NCBI GenBank assembly: GCA_049602155.1
Contig: JBMYRH010000008.1
Coordinates: forward strand, 1 to 64,000
Length of the DNA stretch: 64,000 nucleotides
Direction of reading: 5' to 3'
Source: JBMYRH01 sp049602155
GTDB lineage: Bacteria > Myxococcota_A > UBA9042 > PHBI01 > JBMYRH01
Part shown: positions 42,338-50,712 of the stretch, one piece after another
How the letters are laid out: each line of letters starts with the position of its first letter
Position numbering within the stretch: position 1 is the stretch's first letter
Notes under the pieces: generated by a model
Seen by the model: the letters and a program-made list of their open reading frames with translations, nothing else
Databases searched by the model: none
Told to the model about the DNA's origin: nothing
Position numbers and translations under genes: made by a program

Positions 42338-43443
42338 GCCAGTGCGTAGTGCGCGCCATCGGATTGGTAGCTCAGCATCGCCATCGTGTCACGGGTATTA
42401 GGCCGCATCAGTGACTCCGAAATCAGCGTCTCAAGGTCCCCCGGGAAGGTGCCATGACGAAGGGCATAGAGTTGCAGGGCGCCCTCGATTTGCTCGAAGG
42501 TCGCGGTCTGGACCGCCTCGACGATCGCCTTGGTCGACGCGGTTGAGGACGGCGTGAACGCCTCGGCGTGGGTGAAGAACCATTGACCGCCCAGCCCCAA
42601 GATGACGGCGATGAAGCCGTACATGAACACGGTCACAAGGCGAGGGAGGTGTTGCGCTCCGACGCTGCGCTCCTCTCCCTTGGAGTGCGGTGTGATCAGG
42701 TCCACGACTTCGAAGTTGAGGAGCTCGTCATAGGCTTGGTAGGTGTCGTAGAGCGAGAGCCCGCTCGCGCGTGCCACCTGCTCGACGGTCTTCGCCCCGT
42801 TCGTGAGGAAGAAGACGATCCGTGTGTTCATCCCGACTTCTGGGATAGCAAGCTCTTCGCCGTCTTCATCTTCGGCGGGCTCGTCATAGCCTAGGAGCTC
42901 GGCGAGCACCGATTTGTCCGCGTCATACACGGCGCTGGTGCGCCCGACAGAGTTGCGGAGCTTCGGCCAATGCTCGTGTCTACGCTCGGCCTCCTTCAGC
43001 AAGTAGCTGACGGGCAAGTCGGTGGCGTGAGGGTTTGTCCGTGGCCGCTCCTCCAAGAACTGGATTTGCAGCCCCTCCTCTTCGAAGAGAGGGAAGAGCA
43101 ATTCTGTCGTTTGGAGGTCCACGAAGCGCTTCAAGACGTCTGCGCTCACGGCGTTGGCCTCGACGAGGGCTTCAGCGACGGAGGTCTTCTTTCGAGCCGC
43201 CTCTTTCTCAGCGGCGACGACCTTCCGGTGAGCGGTGGTCCCACTCAGCACGAGATAGTCTCCCAGGAGCCATCGGTGGTCCCCGACCACCTCCTCGACA
43301 TCGACGACGTATCCACGGCGCATGTGGATGTGCGTGGTGGTCCCTGTGCTCGGAACCCCGATCTCCAAGATACCGGTGCTGTCTTGCTCATCCATGAGCG
43401 TGAGGACACGCGAGAAGGTCCAGTCTTCGCCTTGAGGGTTCAT
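42325..43443 (-). CDS. DUF4388 domain protein with membrane segment
   Basis: A 372-residue protein, ATG overlapping the upstream stop (ATGA). The N-terminal half is a DUF4388 domain, a regulatory module common in Myxococcota: 'FSRVLTLMDEQDSTGILEIGV', 'HIHMRRGYVVDVEEVVGDHRWLLGDYLVLSG', 'VAEALVEANAVSADVLKRFVDLQTTELLFPLF'. A winged-helix-like or helical region follows ('NGAKTVEQVARASGLSLYDTYQAYDELLNFEVVDLI'), then one membrane segment (about 277-299) and a periplasmic C-terminus of about 70 residues. It is encoded between a membrane TPR protein and phoH, so it may link envelope sensing to RNA processing; this is inference. Confidence 0.82.
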   Translation of the reverse strand: MNPQGEDWTFSRVLTLMDEQDSTGILEIGVPSTGTTTHIHMRRGYVVDVEEVVGDHRWLLGDYLVLSGTTAHRKVVAAEKEAARKKTSVAEALVEANAVSADVLKRFVDLQTTELLFPLFEEEGLQIQFLEERPRTNPHATDLPVSYLLKEAERRHEHWPKLRNSVGRTSAVYDADKSVLAELLGYDEPAEDEDGEELAIPEVGMNTRIVFFLTNGAKTVEQVARASGLSLYDTYQAYDELLNFEVVDLITPHSKGEERSVGAQHLPRLVTVFMYGFIAVILGLGGQWFFTHAEAFTPSSTASTKAIVEAVQTATFEQIEGALQLYALRHGTFPGDLETLISESLMRPNTRDTMAMLSYQSDGAHYALAWSP

Positions 43444-45539
43444 TCGGCGGTCCCCCCAGCGTGAGCGTCGATGATGGCCAGCAAGTAGGCGAGGCCTCCA
43501 GGCAGCGCGAACGCGATGGTGCGCGCAGTGCTGGTCTGTAGCGGTGCGTAGGGATCGTCCACCATGCTGTGGAGATCTAGGCCGGCAAAGAGGCAACCGA
43601 AGGTGAGCGCGAGGAATATCAAGCCTCGCAAGGCCCGGCCCCTCAGCAGGTGGCCAAACCCGGGCAGCACCCAGGTCAGGAGACGAGCCCGCTGTGCCCG
43701 CCGCGCGACGTTAAGTTGCAGCTGCTGTTCGCGGACCCACTGCTTCTTTGCGTCGACGAACGCGCGCCGGACGTCGCCTTCAACACATCGACCACAGACT
43801 GGGCCGTCTTGGGTCTCTAGGCGTGTCGCGGGCATCGCCGGTGCATCGCACTCCGTGCAGGGGAGGGTGGGGCGCAGCGCCTTCGCGAGCATCCAAAGCA
43901 GCAGCATGAGAGCGGCGCCAGCCAACCCGACGAGGCCGATGAACGCTAACCCCATTCGACCGGTCACCAGGCCCGAGAAGGGCACGAGTAAGCCATCCGC
44001 CGGGACAGGCTCATTCATGACGCTGTAGCGGAGCCCTGCGGTGGGCAGGCGTGGCAACATGACTTGCCGGTTGGCGAAGAGGCCCAACTTGCAGCTGACC
44101 AGGTTGGCACCGTCACGGCTAATGGCCTTCGTCCACGTCAAGACGTGCTCGTGGTCCGCCTTCATCGCGCGCTCGAGGAGCGGATCAGCGTCGGTGTGTT
44201 CGCCCAGTTGAGTCAGCGCGACACTGCTGTTGTAGAGGGCGGGGAGATTCGGTGGTGCACCACGTCGCGTCTTGGCGATCGCCTGCTTCCAGAATTCAAT
44301 CGCGTCACGCTGCGCACGGGCGATACGATCGTTGACCCCGGCGGCGCCCTCACGAAGCCCAGCGCAGTGGCGCGTGCCGCGCATGTACGCGAGGTTACCC
44401 AGCAGAGTGAACGTCTCCGCCGTCGGGTGCAGGTCATGCGCAGTCTGAGCATACCGTTGCGCGAGCTCATAGCTGTCTTTATCGCCCTTGGTCCCGGCCT
44501 GACGCAGCAGGGTCAGCGCCATGACGTAGTGACTTTGATGAGGGTAGACCCCATCTGCGATCCACTGCGTCAGCAAACGACGGTCATCCGAGCCACAGAC
44601 GCCGGAATTGCACCGATGTAGTACGGAAGCTGGGTGAGCGGAGTAGGTCATCGCTTGCACGGTCTTGCGCGTCATCGCTGGGGTGGAGGCGATGGCCAGC
44701 ACGACGAGCAGCGCCGAGATGCGCTCGGTTGGCCTCAAGTAGGACGCAAAGACGACCACCCAGACCACCACGGTGACCAAGAGGCCGAGGCCCACGAGGA
44801 AGGGCGCGAGGAGCGCTATGAAGAGCAGAACGCCGGCCTGGATTTGAGTCACGCCAGGGGGGAGCAGTCGGCGGATATCGCTGGCAGCATATCGGCTGTA
44901 CCGGGCGTAGAGCGCGAGGGCGAGCATCAGGCTCAGGAGGACGACGAGGTCGACCCAGAGCGTGGCTGCGTTACCTACGAACGTCACATACCCGGAGAGG
45001 TCCAAGTCGAGCTTCTCGATGGCGTTGCCCAAGGAGCGAATGGTTGATGTGAGCCCGAGTGGAGCGCTATCAAACCGGTGCTGCGTGACAGCCAAATGGG
45101 CCGAGACGAGGTCGGGAGAGAGAACAGCCGCCGCCTCCGCAAGGGCGCTCGCTGCGTCGTGTGCACCGCTGGCGCTCGCGTCCTCTGCCGCGCGCATCAG
45201 GACCGAGCTGAACTCTGAGAGGTTGGGGAGCCCCAAATCTCTCCGCAGGTCGACCAGATACGAGAGCCTCCCCGTCGCCTCAACCCACGCCTGCCGAGCG
45301 AGGTCCGCTTGCACCTCTCGCCATGCGGTCTGCAACGAGGTGTAGCCGGGCTCAGCGAGGATGGTGCCGTGTGAGTCCAGCACGACTTCTGCTTCCTCGG
45401 CGGCGGCGGCGGGGGCTTGAGCCAGCGCCGTGCCCCCGAAGAATGACACGCAGAGGAGTGTGGCGCATACAGCGACACATCGTCGCCACACAGACGACCC
45501 CCAAGCCCAGCTTTGCTGAGTATTGCCCACCACGCTCAT
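43440..45539 (-). CDS. Multi-pass membrane TPR protein of unknown function
   Basis: A 699-residue protein. ATG 45539 (or GTG 45542) opens a signal peptide ending near 'ALAQA'. A helical domain follows (about 35-165), then three or four membrane segments (about 175-290), a TPR region (about 330-470: 'DSYELAQRYAQTAHDLHPTAETFTLLGNLAYMRG'), a membrane segment (about 520-545), a four-Cys zinc-ribbon candidate ('CTECDA...CGRCVEG', about 557-583), and two C-terminal segments. It is the first gene of the operon with DUF4388, phoH and ybeY and has a TAGCCT box seven bases before the ATG. I do not recognise a family. Confidence 0.75.
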   Translation of the reverse strand: MSVVGNTQQSWAWGSSVWRRCVAVCATLLCVSFFGGTALAQAPAAAAEEAEVVLDSHGTILAEPGYTSLQTAWREVQADLARQAWVEATGRLSYLVDLRRDLGLPNLSEFSSVLMRAAEDASASGAHDAASALAEAAAVLSPDLVSAHLAVTQHRFDSAPLGLTSTIRSLGNAIEKLDLDLSGYVTFVGNAATLWVDLVVLLSLMLALALYARYSRYAASDIRRLLPPGVTQIQAGVLLFIALLAPFLVGLGLLVTVVVWVVVFASYLRPTERISALLVVLAIASTPAMTRKTVQAMTYSAHPASVLHRCNSGVCGSDDRRLLTQWIADGVYPHQSHYVMALTLLRQAGTKGDKDSYELAQRYAQTAHDLHPTAETFTLLGNLAYMRGTRHCAGLREGAAGVNDRIARAQRDAIEFWKQAIAKTRRGAPPNLPALYNSSVALTQLGEHTDADPLLERAMKADHEHVLTWTKAISRDGANLVSCKLGLFANRQVMLPRLPTAGLRYSVMNEPVPADGLLVPFSGLVTGRMGLAFIGLVGLAGAALMLLLWMLAKALRPTLPCTECDAPAMPATRLETQDGPVCGRCVEGDVRRAFVDAKKQWVREQQLQLNVARRAQRARLLTWVLPGFGHLLRGRALRGLIFLALTFGCLFAGLDLHSMVDDPYAPLQTSTARTIAFALPGGLAYLLAIIDAHAGGTAE

Positions 45540-45546
45540 CACCCCG

Positions 45547-45552
45547 AGGCTA
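45547..45552 (-). promoter_or_regulatory. -10-like box at head of the phoH-ybeY operon
   Basis: Minus-strand TAGCCT (45552-45547) within GCTAGCCT, seven bases before ATG 45539; the same octamer occurs upstream of purS. Confidence 0.4.
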
Positions 45553-45604
45553 GCACCCGCTTAGGGAGTCCGCAACGCGGCGACGATGGCGCGCAGCCTC
45601 TCGG

Positions 45605-48097
45605 CTAGTAGTTAGGCTCAGCGCCGTGGTTTGTGCGCAGGGTGTTCGCGACGTAGAGCCCGTCATCTCCGTGGTAGATACGTCGGTAGCGGGCTGAGTG
45701 CTTGATGACCGAGCGGGTGTAGCGTCGCGCTTGGCGGAACGGGATCTCCTCGATGAACACATCCATGGGCCGCTCAGGGTGCGCGGAGAGCCACGTGGTC
45801 ACCCGATGTGGACCTGCGTTGTAGGCTGCGGCCGCCAAGGGCTCCTGTCCCTCGAACTTACTGAGCAGTCGCCCCACGTAGTAGCTGCCCATCTCGATAG
45901 CCATCGCGGGCTCTAGGAGCCGCTCGGGCACCCAATCTCCAAGGGAGAGTTCGGACGCGATACGGCGGCCAGTACGCGGGATGACCTGGAGGAGGCCGTA
46001 GGCATTCGAGGAGCTGATGGCCCCTGGATGAAACGTGCTCTCGACGGTCATGAGGCTGTAGAGGAAGTAGACGGGGACCCCGTGCTCTCGTGTCTTTGTT
46101 GAGACGTAGTTGCTGAAGGCGATGGGGTATGCAGCTTTCCACGCAGCGAGTTGCTCAGTCGTGGGCTCTCGTCCGATCGTGCCCCCTTCGTAGACGGCAC
46201 GGCGAGTGGCGTAGGGATCTCCGAGGGAGACCTGTGCAGCACGGAGCGACGCCCTCAGGGCCTTGTCGCGCGTCGCGCGCTTGAAGTCCCGCGCTTCCTT
46301 CCGTGTGCGCCTGCCGCGGAATTTGATGGGTGCACCGCCAGGGCCACGCCAGCTTCTGCGGTTGTCGAGCAGGTCAGAGCGGGTCCGCTTCGCGAGCGAA
46401 CCCCAGCCCCGCTTACGAAGGGCGCGGAGGTCAGAGTCTACAACGCGGAGCTCCTCGAGGCTCTCCGTAATCAAGCCGAGGCGATGAAATTCAGCGGCGC
46501 GTTTGGCCTCAGGTACCACCTTGCCCCAGTCCTCCACGAACTCGGTCACGGCGGCGTGCTGCACGGCAGGGTGGCTCGGTGTTGTCGCCGACTCGAAGGC
46601 TGCCTCATAGGGGCTCTCAGGCCAGTGAAGCGTGCTCTGGATAGGAGTCCCCTCGAGGGGCGTCATGCTGGGCTGGTCGATGGTCAAGTTGGCGACCTGG
46701 TGCCCTGGGGCATCGCCTTCAATCTCTGCGATGCGGCTGTATGCCTGGATTCCGTAGTAGGAGAGCGGCCAGTCGCTGCGGAGCTCTTTGAAGAACGTGA
46801 GCGCTTCATTGTGACGGCCAGCGTCTTGAAGCACGCGCCCGCTCCAGTAGCGGGACCACAGGCGCTTCTTGGAGACGCGCTTGCGGACGTAGGCGAGGCG
46901 CTCAAGGGCCTCGTCGACCTTGCCTTGTCGCGTGACGACCCACGCCAGCTTTTGCGCCAAGGTGTCTGAGATTCGGCGCTTGCCGAGGGCCTTGAGATAC
47001 GCGGCCTCTGCATCGGCATAGCGCCCGAACTCGACGCGGAGATCACCCACTGCGGTCCAATACTTTCGCTTGCCGAAGTTGCCCCGACGCAGGAGCTTCT
47101 CTGCCGTCTCCATGTCGCCGACGAGCCCATGGAGGTGTGCCAGACGAGACGGGCCAACGGGGCGTCGCCCTTGGCGGGCGAGGCGCTTATAGAGGGCCAA
47201 GGCCTCTGCGATCTCTCCCGACTCACGCAACAGGCGCGCTTTCAATGAGAGGACATCAAGGAACAGCTCTTTACTTTCACGGCGATTGATCGACTTTAAG
47301 AGGCCGGCGAGGAGCGGCTTTGCGTCGTCAAACCGGCGCTCCTTCACCAAGAAGCGGGCGTCCTCCACACGGTACCAAAAGGCCTCCTCCGCAGTGGGCT
47401 TTTTACCGCGTGCTTCGAGGGCCGCCAAGGCGCTGCTGGCTTGGCCAGCGAACACGCCGCCTGGCGCGAGCCTTACGACCTCGCGGTACAGTTGCCGCGC
47501 TCGTTTGTAGCTCTTGCGTGCCTCTTCAAGGGACGCCAGTCGGACTTTTACCTCTAGCGCTTGAGGTGCGTCAGGCCACGTCCTCAAGAATGAGCGGTAG
47601 GCTTTTCGAGCGGCGCCGTCGCGGCCTAGGCTCTCGAGCGCCTTTGCTGCCAGGAGCTCTGCCTCCGTCGCGCGCGCCGAATGAACGGACTTGGCGACCA
47701 GCTTGAGGGTACGGATAGCGTCTCGTTTCCGGTCCAGATCGAGCAATGCGTTGGCCTTGAGCCACCAGAGCTCGTCGGTCAGGCTGGTCTTGCTCTTCCG
47801 GCGGTCCGCGATTGCGTCATTGACGACCCCGAGGACACGCTCACTTTCGCCCAGCTCTGCGAGCGTGCGGGCGAGCAAGAGGCGCGCGTCGCCACGCTGC
47901 CTGTCGCTGAGTTCACCATCGACTGCAGCTTGCAAGAGCGTCGCGGCGTCTCCCAGCTCACCAGCGAGGTACGCAGCTTGCCCGCGCTCCACAGGAGGCT
48001 GGGCAGTCTCTACGGGTGCCGCAGCGACGCAGAGAAGGGACGTGGAGATGAGTCCACAGACTCGAAGACGGTGAACAATAGAACCCAATCGCGACAC
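45605..48097 (-). CDS. Lytic transglycosylase (SLT domain) with long TPR region
   Basis: An 830-residue exported enzyme, counted from GTG 48097, which gives a signal peptide; an upstream ATG (48157) is possible. About 550 residues of TPR-type helices come first ('GDARLLLARTLAELGESERVLGVVNDAI', 'YADAEAAYLKALGKR'). The C-terminal SLT/goose-lysozyme-like domain has the catalytic Glu686 in 'YSLMTVESTFHPGAISSSNAYGLLQVIPRTG' and 'PLAAAAYNAGPHRVTTWL'. This is the architecture of soluble Slt70, which cleaves peptidoglycan to 1,6-anhydro ends. The N-terminal TPR part forms the ring in Slt70. It is transcribed separately from the next operon by a 65-base gap. Confidence 0.92.
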   Translation of the reverse strand: MSRLGSIVHRLRVCGLISTSLLCVAAAPVETAQPPVERGQAAYLAGELGDAATLLQAAVDGELSDRQRGDARLLLARTLAELGESERVLGVVNDAIADRRKSKTSLTDELWWLKANALLDLDRKRDAIRTLKLVAKSVHSARATEAELLAAKALESLGRDGAARKAYRSFLRTWPDAPQALEVKVRLASLEEARKSYKRARQLYREVVRLAPGGVFAGQASSALAALEARGKKPTAEEAFWYRVEDARFLVKERRFDDAKPLLAGLLKSINRRESKELFLDVLSLKARLLRESGEIAEALALYKRLARQGRRPVGPSRLAHLHGLVGDMETAEKLLRRGNFGKRKYWTAVGDLRVEFGRYADAEAAYLKALGKRRISDTLAQKLAWVVTRQGKVDEALERLAYVRKRVSKKRLWSRYWSGRVLQDAGRHNEALTFFKELRSDWPLSYYGIQAYSRIAEIEGDAPGHQVANLTIDQPSMTPLEGTPIQSTLHWPESPYEAAFESATTPSHPAVQHAAVTEFVEDWGKVVPEAKRAAEFHRLGLITESLEELRVVDSDLRALRKRGWGSLAKRTRSDLLDNRRSWRGPGGAPIKFRGRRTRKEARDFKRATRDKALRASLRAAQVSLGDPYATRRAVYEGGTIGREPTTEQLAAWKAAYPIAFSNYVSTKTREHGVPVYFLYSLMTVESTFHPGAISSSNAYGLLQVIPRTGRRIASELSLGDWVPERLLEPAMAIEMGSYYVGRLLSKFEGQEPLAAAAYNAGPHRVTTWLSAHPERPMDVFIEEIPFRQARRYTRSVIKHSARYRRIYHGDDGLYVANTLRTNHGAEPNY

Positions 48098-48357
48098 GAC
48101 GCGACCCCCAGTGCGAGAGGAACGAGATGCGGGGAGGACTCCGCACCCGAGGACCATTTGGTCCGCGCCTTACATCGTGGGGTTGAGGTGCCACGGGGGC
48201 AAAAAAATCAACCACCTTCGTCGGGTGCCGTCCGTGAACGCTCCACTCCGATCCCATCGCGGGTGACCCAAGCGGGGGCAGGCATGAGGTTTCGACGGCG
48301 TAAATAGTGAGGGGCGCCGCTGTGGGATCGTCGGCGTCCGTCCTGTGCGCTCGGAGG
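48098..48357. other. 260-base intergenic region
   Basis: Lies between two genes on the minus strand. GC-rich, with GGGGGT near the transglycosylase start. I see no gene, hairpin terminator or clear promoter. Confidence 0.4.
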
Positions 48358-48879
48358 TTAGCGGCTCTTCTTGGCGGCAGGCTTCTTCGCCGTGGCCTTC
48401 TTAGCGGCAGGCTTCTTCGCCGTGGCCTTCTTGGCGGCAGGCTTCTTCGCCGCGGCCTTCTTAGCAGCGGGCTTCTTCGCCGCGGCCTTCTTGGCGGCAG
48501 GTTTCTTCGCCGCGGCCTTCTTGGCGGCGCTTGATTTGGCGGCCGCCTGGCGAGCTTCCTCGAGGGCCTTCTCAGCGGTCTCGACTGCGGCGCGCGCCGC
48601 AGCCTCACGAGCCTTCATCTGCTGGAGTTCGTAGTCCATTGCAGCGAGGTGGTTCTCAAGCTCACGAATGGTGCGCTTCAGCCCTTTGACGTCATGTCGT
48701 GTCGCCAAGTTGAATTGCCGAGCCAACCCCTCCACTTGCCCTTCCCAGCCGTCGCGCACATCCGAGCGGAGGTTAATGGCTCGCTTTAATGCCTCTTGAA
48801 ACTGGGGGTTTGAGAGGAGGCTGATAGCCGCCGGGGATCCGAGGAGTTGGCCAGCCTTGCGAAGCAGTTGGTTCTTCAT
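48358..48879 (-). CDS. Phasin-like protein with histone H1-like Lys/Ala tail
   Basis: A 173-residue protein (ATG 48879; ATG 48891 would add four residues). Residues of about 1-55 are helical. 'LATRHDVKGLKRTIRELENHLAAMDYELQQM' (about 57-87) resembles the segment at the end of the phasin domain of polyhydroxyalkanoate granule proteins (sRxDVxxLxxrvdxLxxxL). A coiled coil follows, then about 55 residues of AAKKPAAKK repeats like histone H1 and the tail of PhaF. PhaF-type proteins bind granules and DNA. No PHA synthesis genes are in the window, so a nucleoid-associated role is equally possible. The gene is divergent from moaA, with 79-91 bases between. Confidence 0.72.
   Translation of the reverse strand: MKNQLLRKAGQLLGSPAAISLLSNPQFQEALKRAINLRSDVRDGWEGQVEGLARQFNLATRHDVKGLKRTIRELENHLAAMDYELQQMKAREAAARAAVETAEKALEEARQAAAKSSAAKKAAAKKPAAKKAAAKKPAAKKAAAKKPAAKKATAKKPAAKKATAKKPAAKKSR
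48366..48530 (-). repeat. About five 30-bp repeats encoding Lys/Ala/Pro-rich decapeptides
   Basis: Imperfect tandem units of about 30 bases encode AAKKPAAKKA-type repeats at the C-terminus of the phasin/H1-like protein. Differences are mostly single silent or A/T changes. Confidence 0.85.
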
Positions 48880-48970
48880 AGGTGTCAGCATCTTGCAGTG
48901 TTTGTGGGGCCGAACTGCTGCGGCAGAGGGGGGAGGCGCCGAATGATGAGCACGAAGGTTGGGCCTGTCA

Positions 48971-50164
48971 ATGTCCGAGCAGCCGCGAGAGAGTTCTCTG
49001 CACATCGTCGCTCGCTCCTTGCAGAGTGGCAGTGTCATGCCTATCTTGCAGCCGATGAAATCGCTCGGACCAACTCCCGAAAATACTCCCGCGCGCGACC
49101 CCGTGCGCGAAAAGAGCCCATTTTTGGTACACCCTCCCAAACCTCAGCGCTTGGTGGACGGTGAGGAGCGCTCCGTGAAGTACCTGCGCTTGTCGGTCAC
49201 TGATCGATGTCAGTACCGATGTCAGTACTGCCTCCCAGCGGAGGGCGTTACCTTTGTCCCGAGGACTGAGCTGCTTGATTTCAATGAGATCGAGACGATG
49301 GTTCGGATATTCGTGGGGATGGGGATCGACAGGGTTCGGTTGACCGGTGGCGAGCCGACGTTGCGCCGCGACTTAGTCACGTTGGTGAAGCGACTTGCCA
49401 GAATCGAGGGGCTGGCTGATCTCGCCATGACGACGAATGCCGATCGTATGCCTGAGCTCGCCAAACCGTTGCGAGACGCCGGGTTACGCCGAGTGAACAT
49501 CAGCCTCGATACGTTGAGAGACGATCGCTTCACGCAGTTGACGCGCGTCGGGAGCCTGAAGCGCGTACACGCCGGAGTCGCCGCGACGGTGGACGCCGGG
49601 TTTGAAGCGGTCAAGCTCAACACTGTGGTGATCCGCGGTGTGAACGACGATGAGTTCGGTGATCTCGTGCGCTACTCCAGCGAACAAGGGGTGATTCAGA
49701 GGTTCATCGAGTACATGCCGATTGGGCTGGACGGCTTCTGGAACGCCGACACCTTCATGCCGGTGGACGAGATGGTGACTGAGCTCGAGAGAGAGTTCGA
49801 TGTGAGCGCACCCCTGGGCTACGGACCCGAAGCGAACGTGGCAGGGCAAGGGCCGGCACGATATCGCTCTGTGACGCCCCATGGAGGCGGAGCGTCGTCC
49901 CGAGTCGGGTTCATCACCGCTGTGAGCCATGACTTCTGCGGGACGTGCAATCGCGTCCGCCTGACGGCGACGGGCACATTACAGCCGTGTCTCGCGGTGC
50001 CAGGGCAGCTGTCGCTAAGGAATATGCTGAGGTCCGGTGACGATATACGTGTCATACAGGACGCCGTACGCGCGTCGTTGTGGGGCAAAGCGGTTGGTCA
50101 TGAGTTCCAGCCTGATGGTGGCGGAAACCGTGTGTTCCAGACGATGAGTGTGACTGGAGGATGA
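48971..50164 (+). CDS. moaA: GTP 3',8-cyclase MoaA
   Basis: A 397-residue radical SAM enzyme counted from ATG 48971; ATG 49037 and 49055 are also possible and none has a strong ribosome site. The SAM cluster motif C-x3-C-x2-C (Cys80, Cys84, Cys87) lies in 'TDRCQYRCQYCLP'; the second cluster Cys323, Cys326 and Cys340 in 'CGTCNRVRLTATGTLQPCL'. 'LTGGEPTLR', 'TTNAD', 'NISLDTL' and the C-terminal Gly-Gly are all canonical. It begins molybdopterin synthesis from GTP. Up to 70 extra N-terminal residues are unusual for MoaA. Its stop overlaps ccmE (ATGA), so moaA is co-transcribed with cytochrome c maturation. Confidence 0.96.
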   Translation: MSEQPRESSLHIVARSLQSGSVMPILQPMKSLGPTPENTPARDPVREKSPFLVHPPKPQRLVDGEERSVKYLRLSVTDRCQYRCQYCLPAEGVTFVPRTELLDFNEIETMVRIFVGMGIDRVRLTGGEPTLRRDLVTLVKRLARIEGLADLAMTTNADRMPELAKPLRDAGLRRVNISLDTLRDDRFTQLTRVGSLKRVHAGVAATVDAGFEAVKLNTVVIRGVNDDEFGDLVRYSSEQGVIQRFIEYMPIGLDGFWNADTFMPVDEMVTELEREFDVSAPLGYGPEANVAGQGPARYRSVTPHGGGASSRVGFITAVSHDFCGTCNRVRLTATGTLQPCLAVPGQLSLRNMLRSGDDIRVIQDAVRASLWGKAVGHEFQPDGGGNRVFQTMSVTGG

Positions 50165-50709
50165 GCGTGGACGGAACCGAGGAACGAGATGAGCCAGTGG
50201 CGGTCGAGTCGACCTTGACGGCGACGCGGCGAAGTCGCTTTGGCTATCCCTTGATCATCGCGACGATTGTCGGTGTGGGGACACTCCTAGTCGTTCAGTC
50301 GAGCTTCTCGAGTGGCTCGTACAGCCTTGAGATCGACATCGTCCAAGAGAAGGCGAGTCGTTATCTAGGGCGTGACGTCAAGGTCGTCGGAGTTGTGGCC
50401 GAGGGGAGCATTGAGACCCGGACGGACCCGACACGGATCGAGACGCACTTCGAGATCCACGACGGGAAGGGGCACACGCTGCCGATCCTGTATCCCCACA
50501 ACCCACCAGATCCCTTCAAAGAAGGGCGGCAGGTGATCGTCGAAGGTGTGCTGGAGAGGGCGGAAGACGGCAGCGAGCGTATCTTGTGCCAAAAGCTCAC
50601 CGTGAAGTGCCCCTCCAAGTATCAAGAGGAGGGGCTCGCGAACGCCAACTCGGACGACTATTACCGTAAGAAGTACGGCAGCCCTTCGGCGGGCGAAGGA
50701 TCACTCTAA
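50161..50709 (+). CDS. ccmE: Cytochrome c maturation haem chaperone CcmE (CxxxY variant)
   Basis: A 182-residue protein with one N-terminal membrane segment (about 29-47) and an OB-fold periplasmic domain ('GRDVKVVGVVAEGSIE', 'HFEIHDGKGHTLPILYPHNPPDPFKEGRQVIVEGVLE'). Canonical CcmE binds haem through His in HxxxY; here the equivalent stretch reads CPSKY (Cys150, Tyr154), the variant known from some delta-proteobacteria and archaea. The ATG overlaps the moaA stop, and ccmF starts three bases after its stop codon. A Cys ligand implies thioether or different haem attachment during transfer to apocytochromes. Confidence 0.93.
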   Translation: MSVDGTEERDEPVAVESTLTATRRSRFGYPLIIATIVGVGTLLVVQSSFSSGSYSLEIDIVQEKASRYLGRDVKVVGVVAEGSIETRTDPTRIETHFEIHDGKGHTLPILYPHNPPDPFKEGRQVIVEGVLERAEDGSERILCQKLTVKCPSKYQEEGLANANSDDYYRKKYGSPSAGEGSL

Positions 50710-50712
50710 GGT

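Noticed and set aside
46151..46969. 272-codon plus-strand frame opposite the lytic transglycosylase
   Set aside because: The minus strand holds the SLT catalytic domain and TPR region; the plus frame has no recognisable feature.
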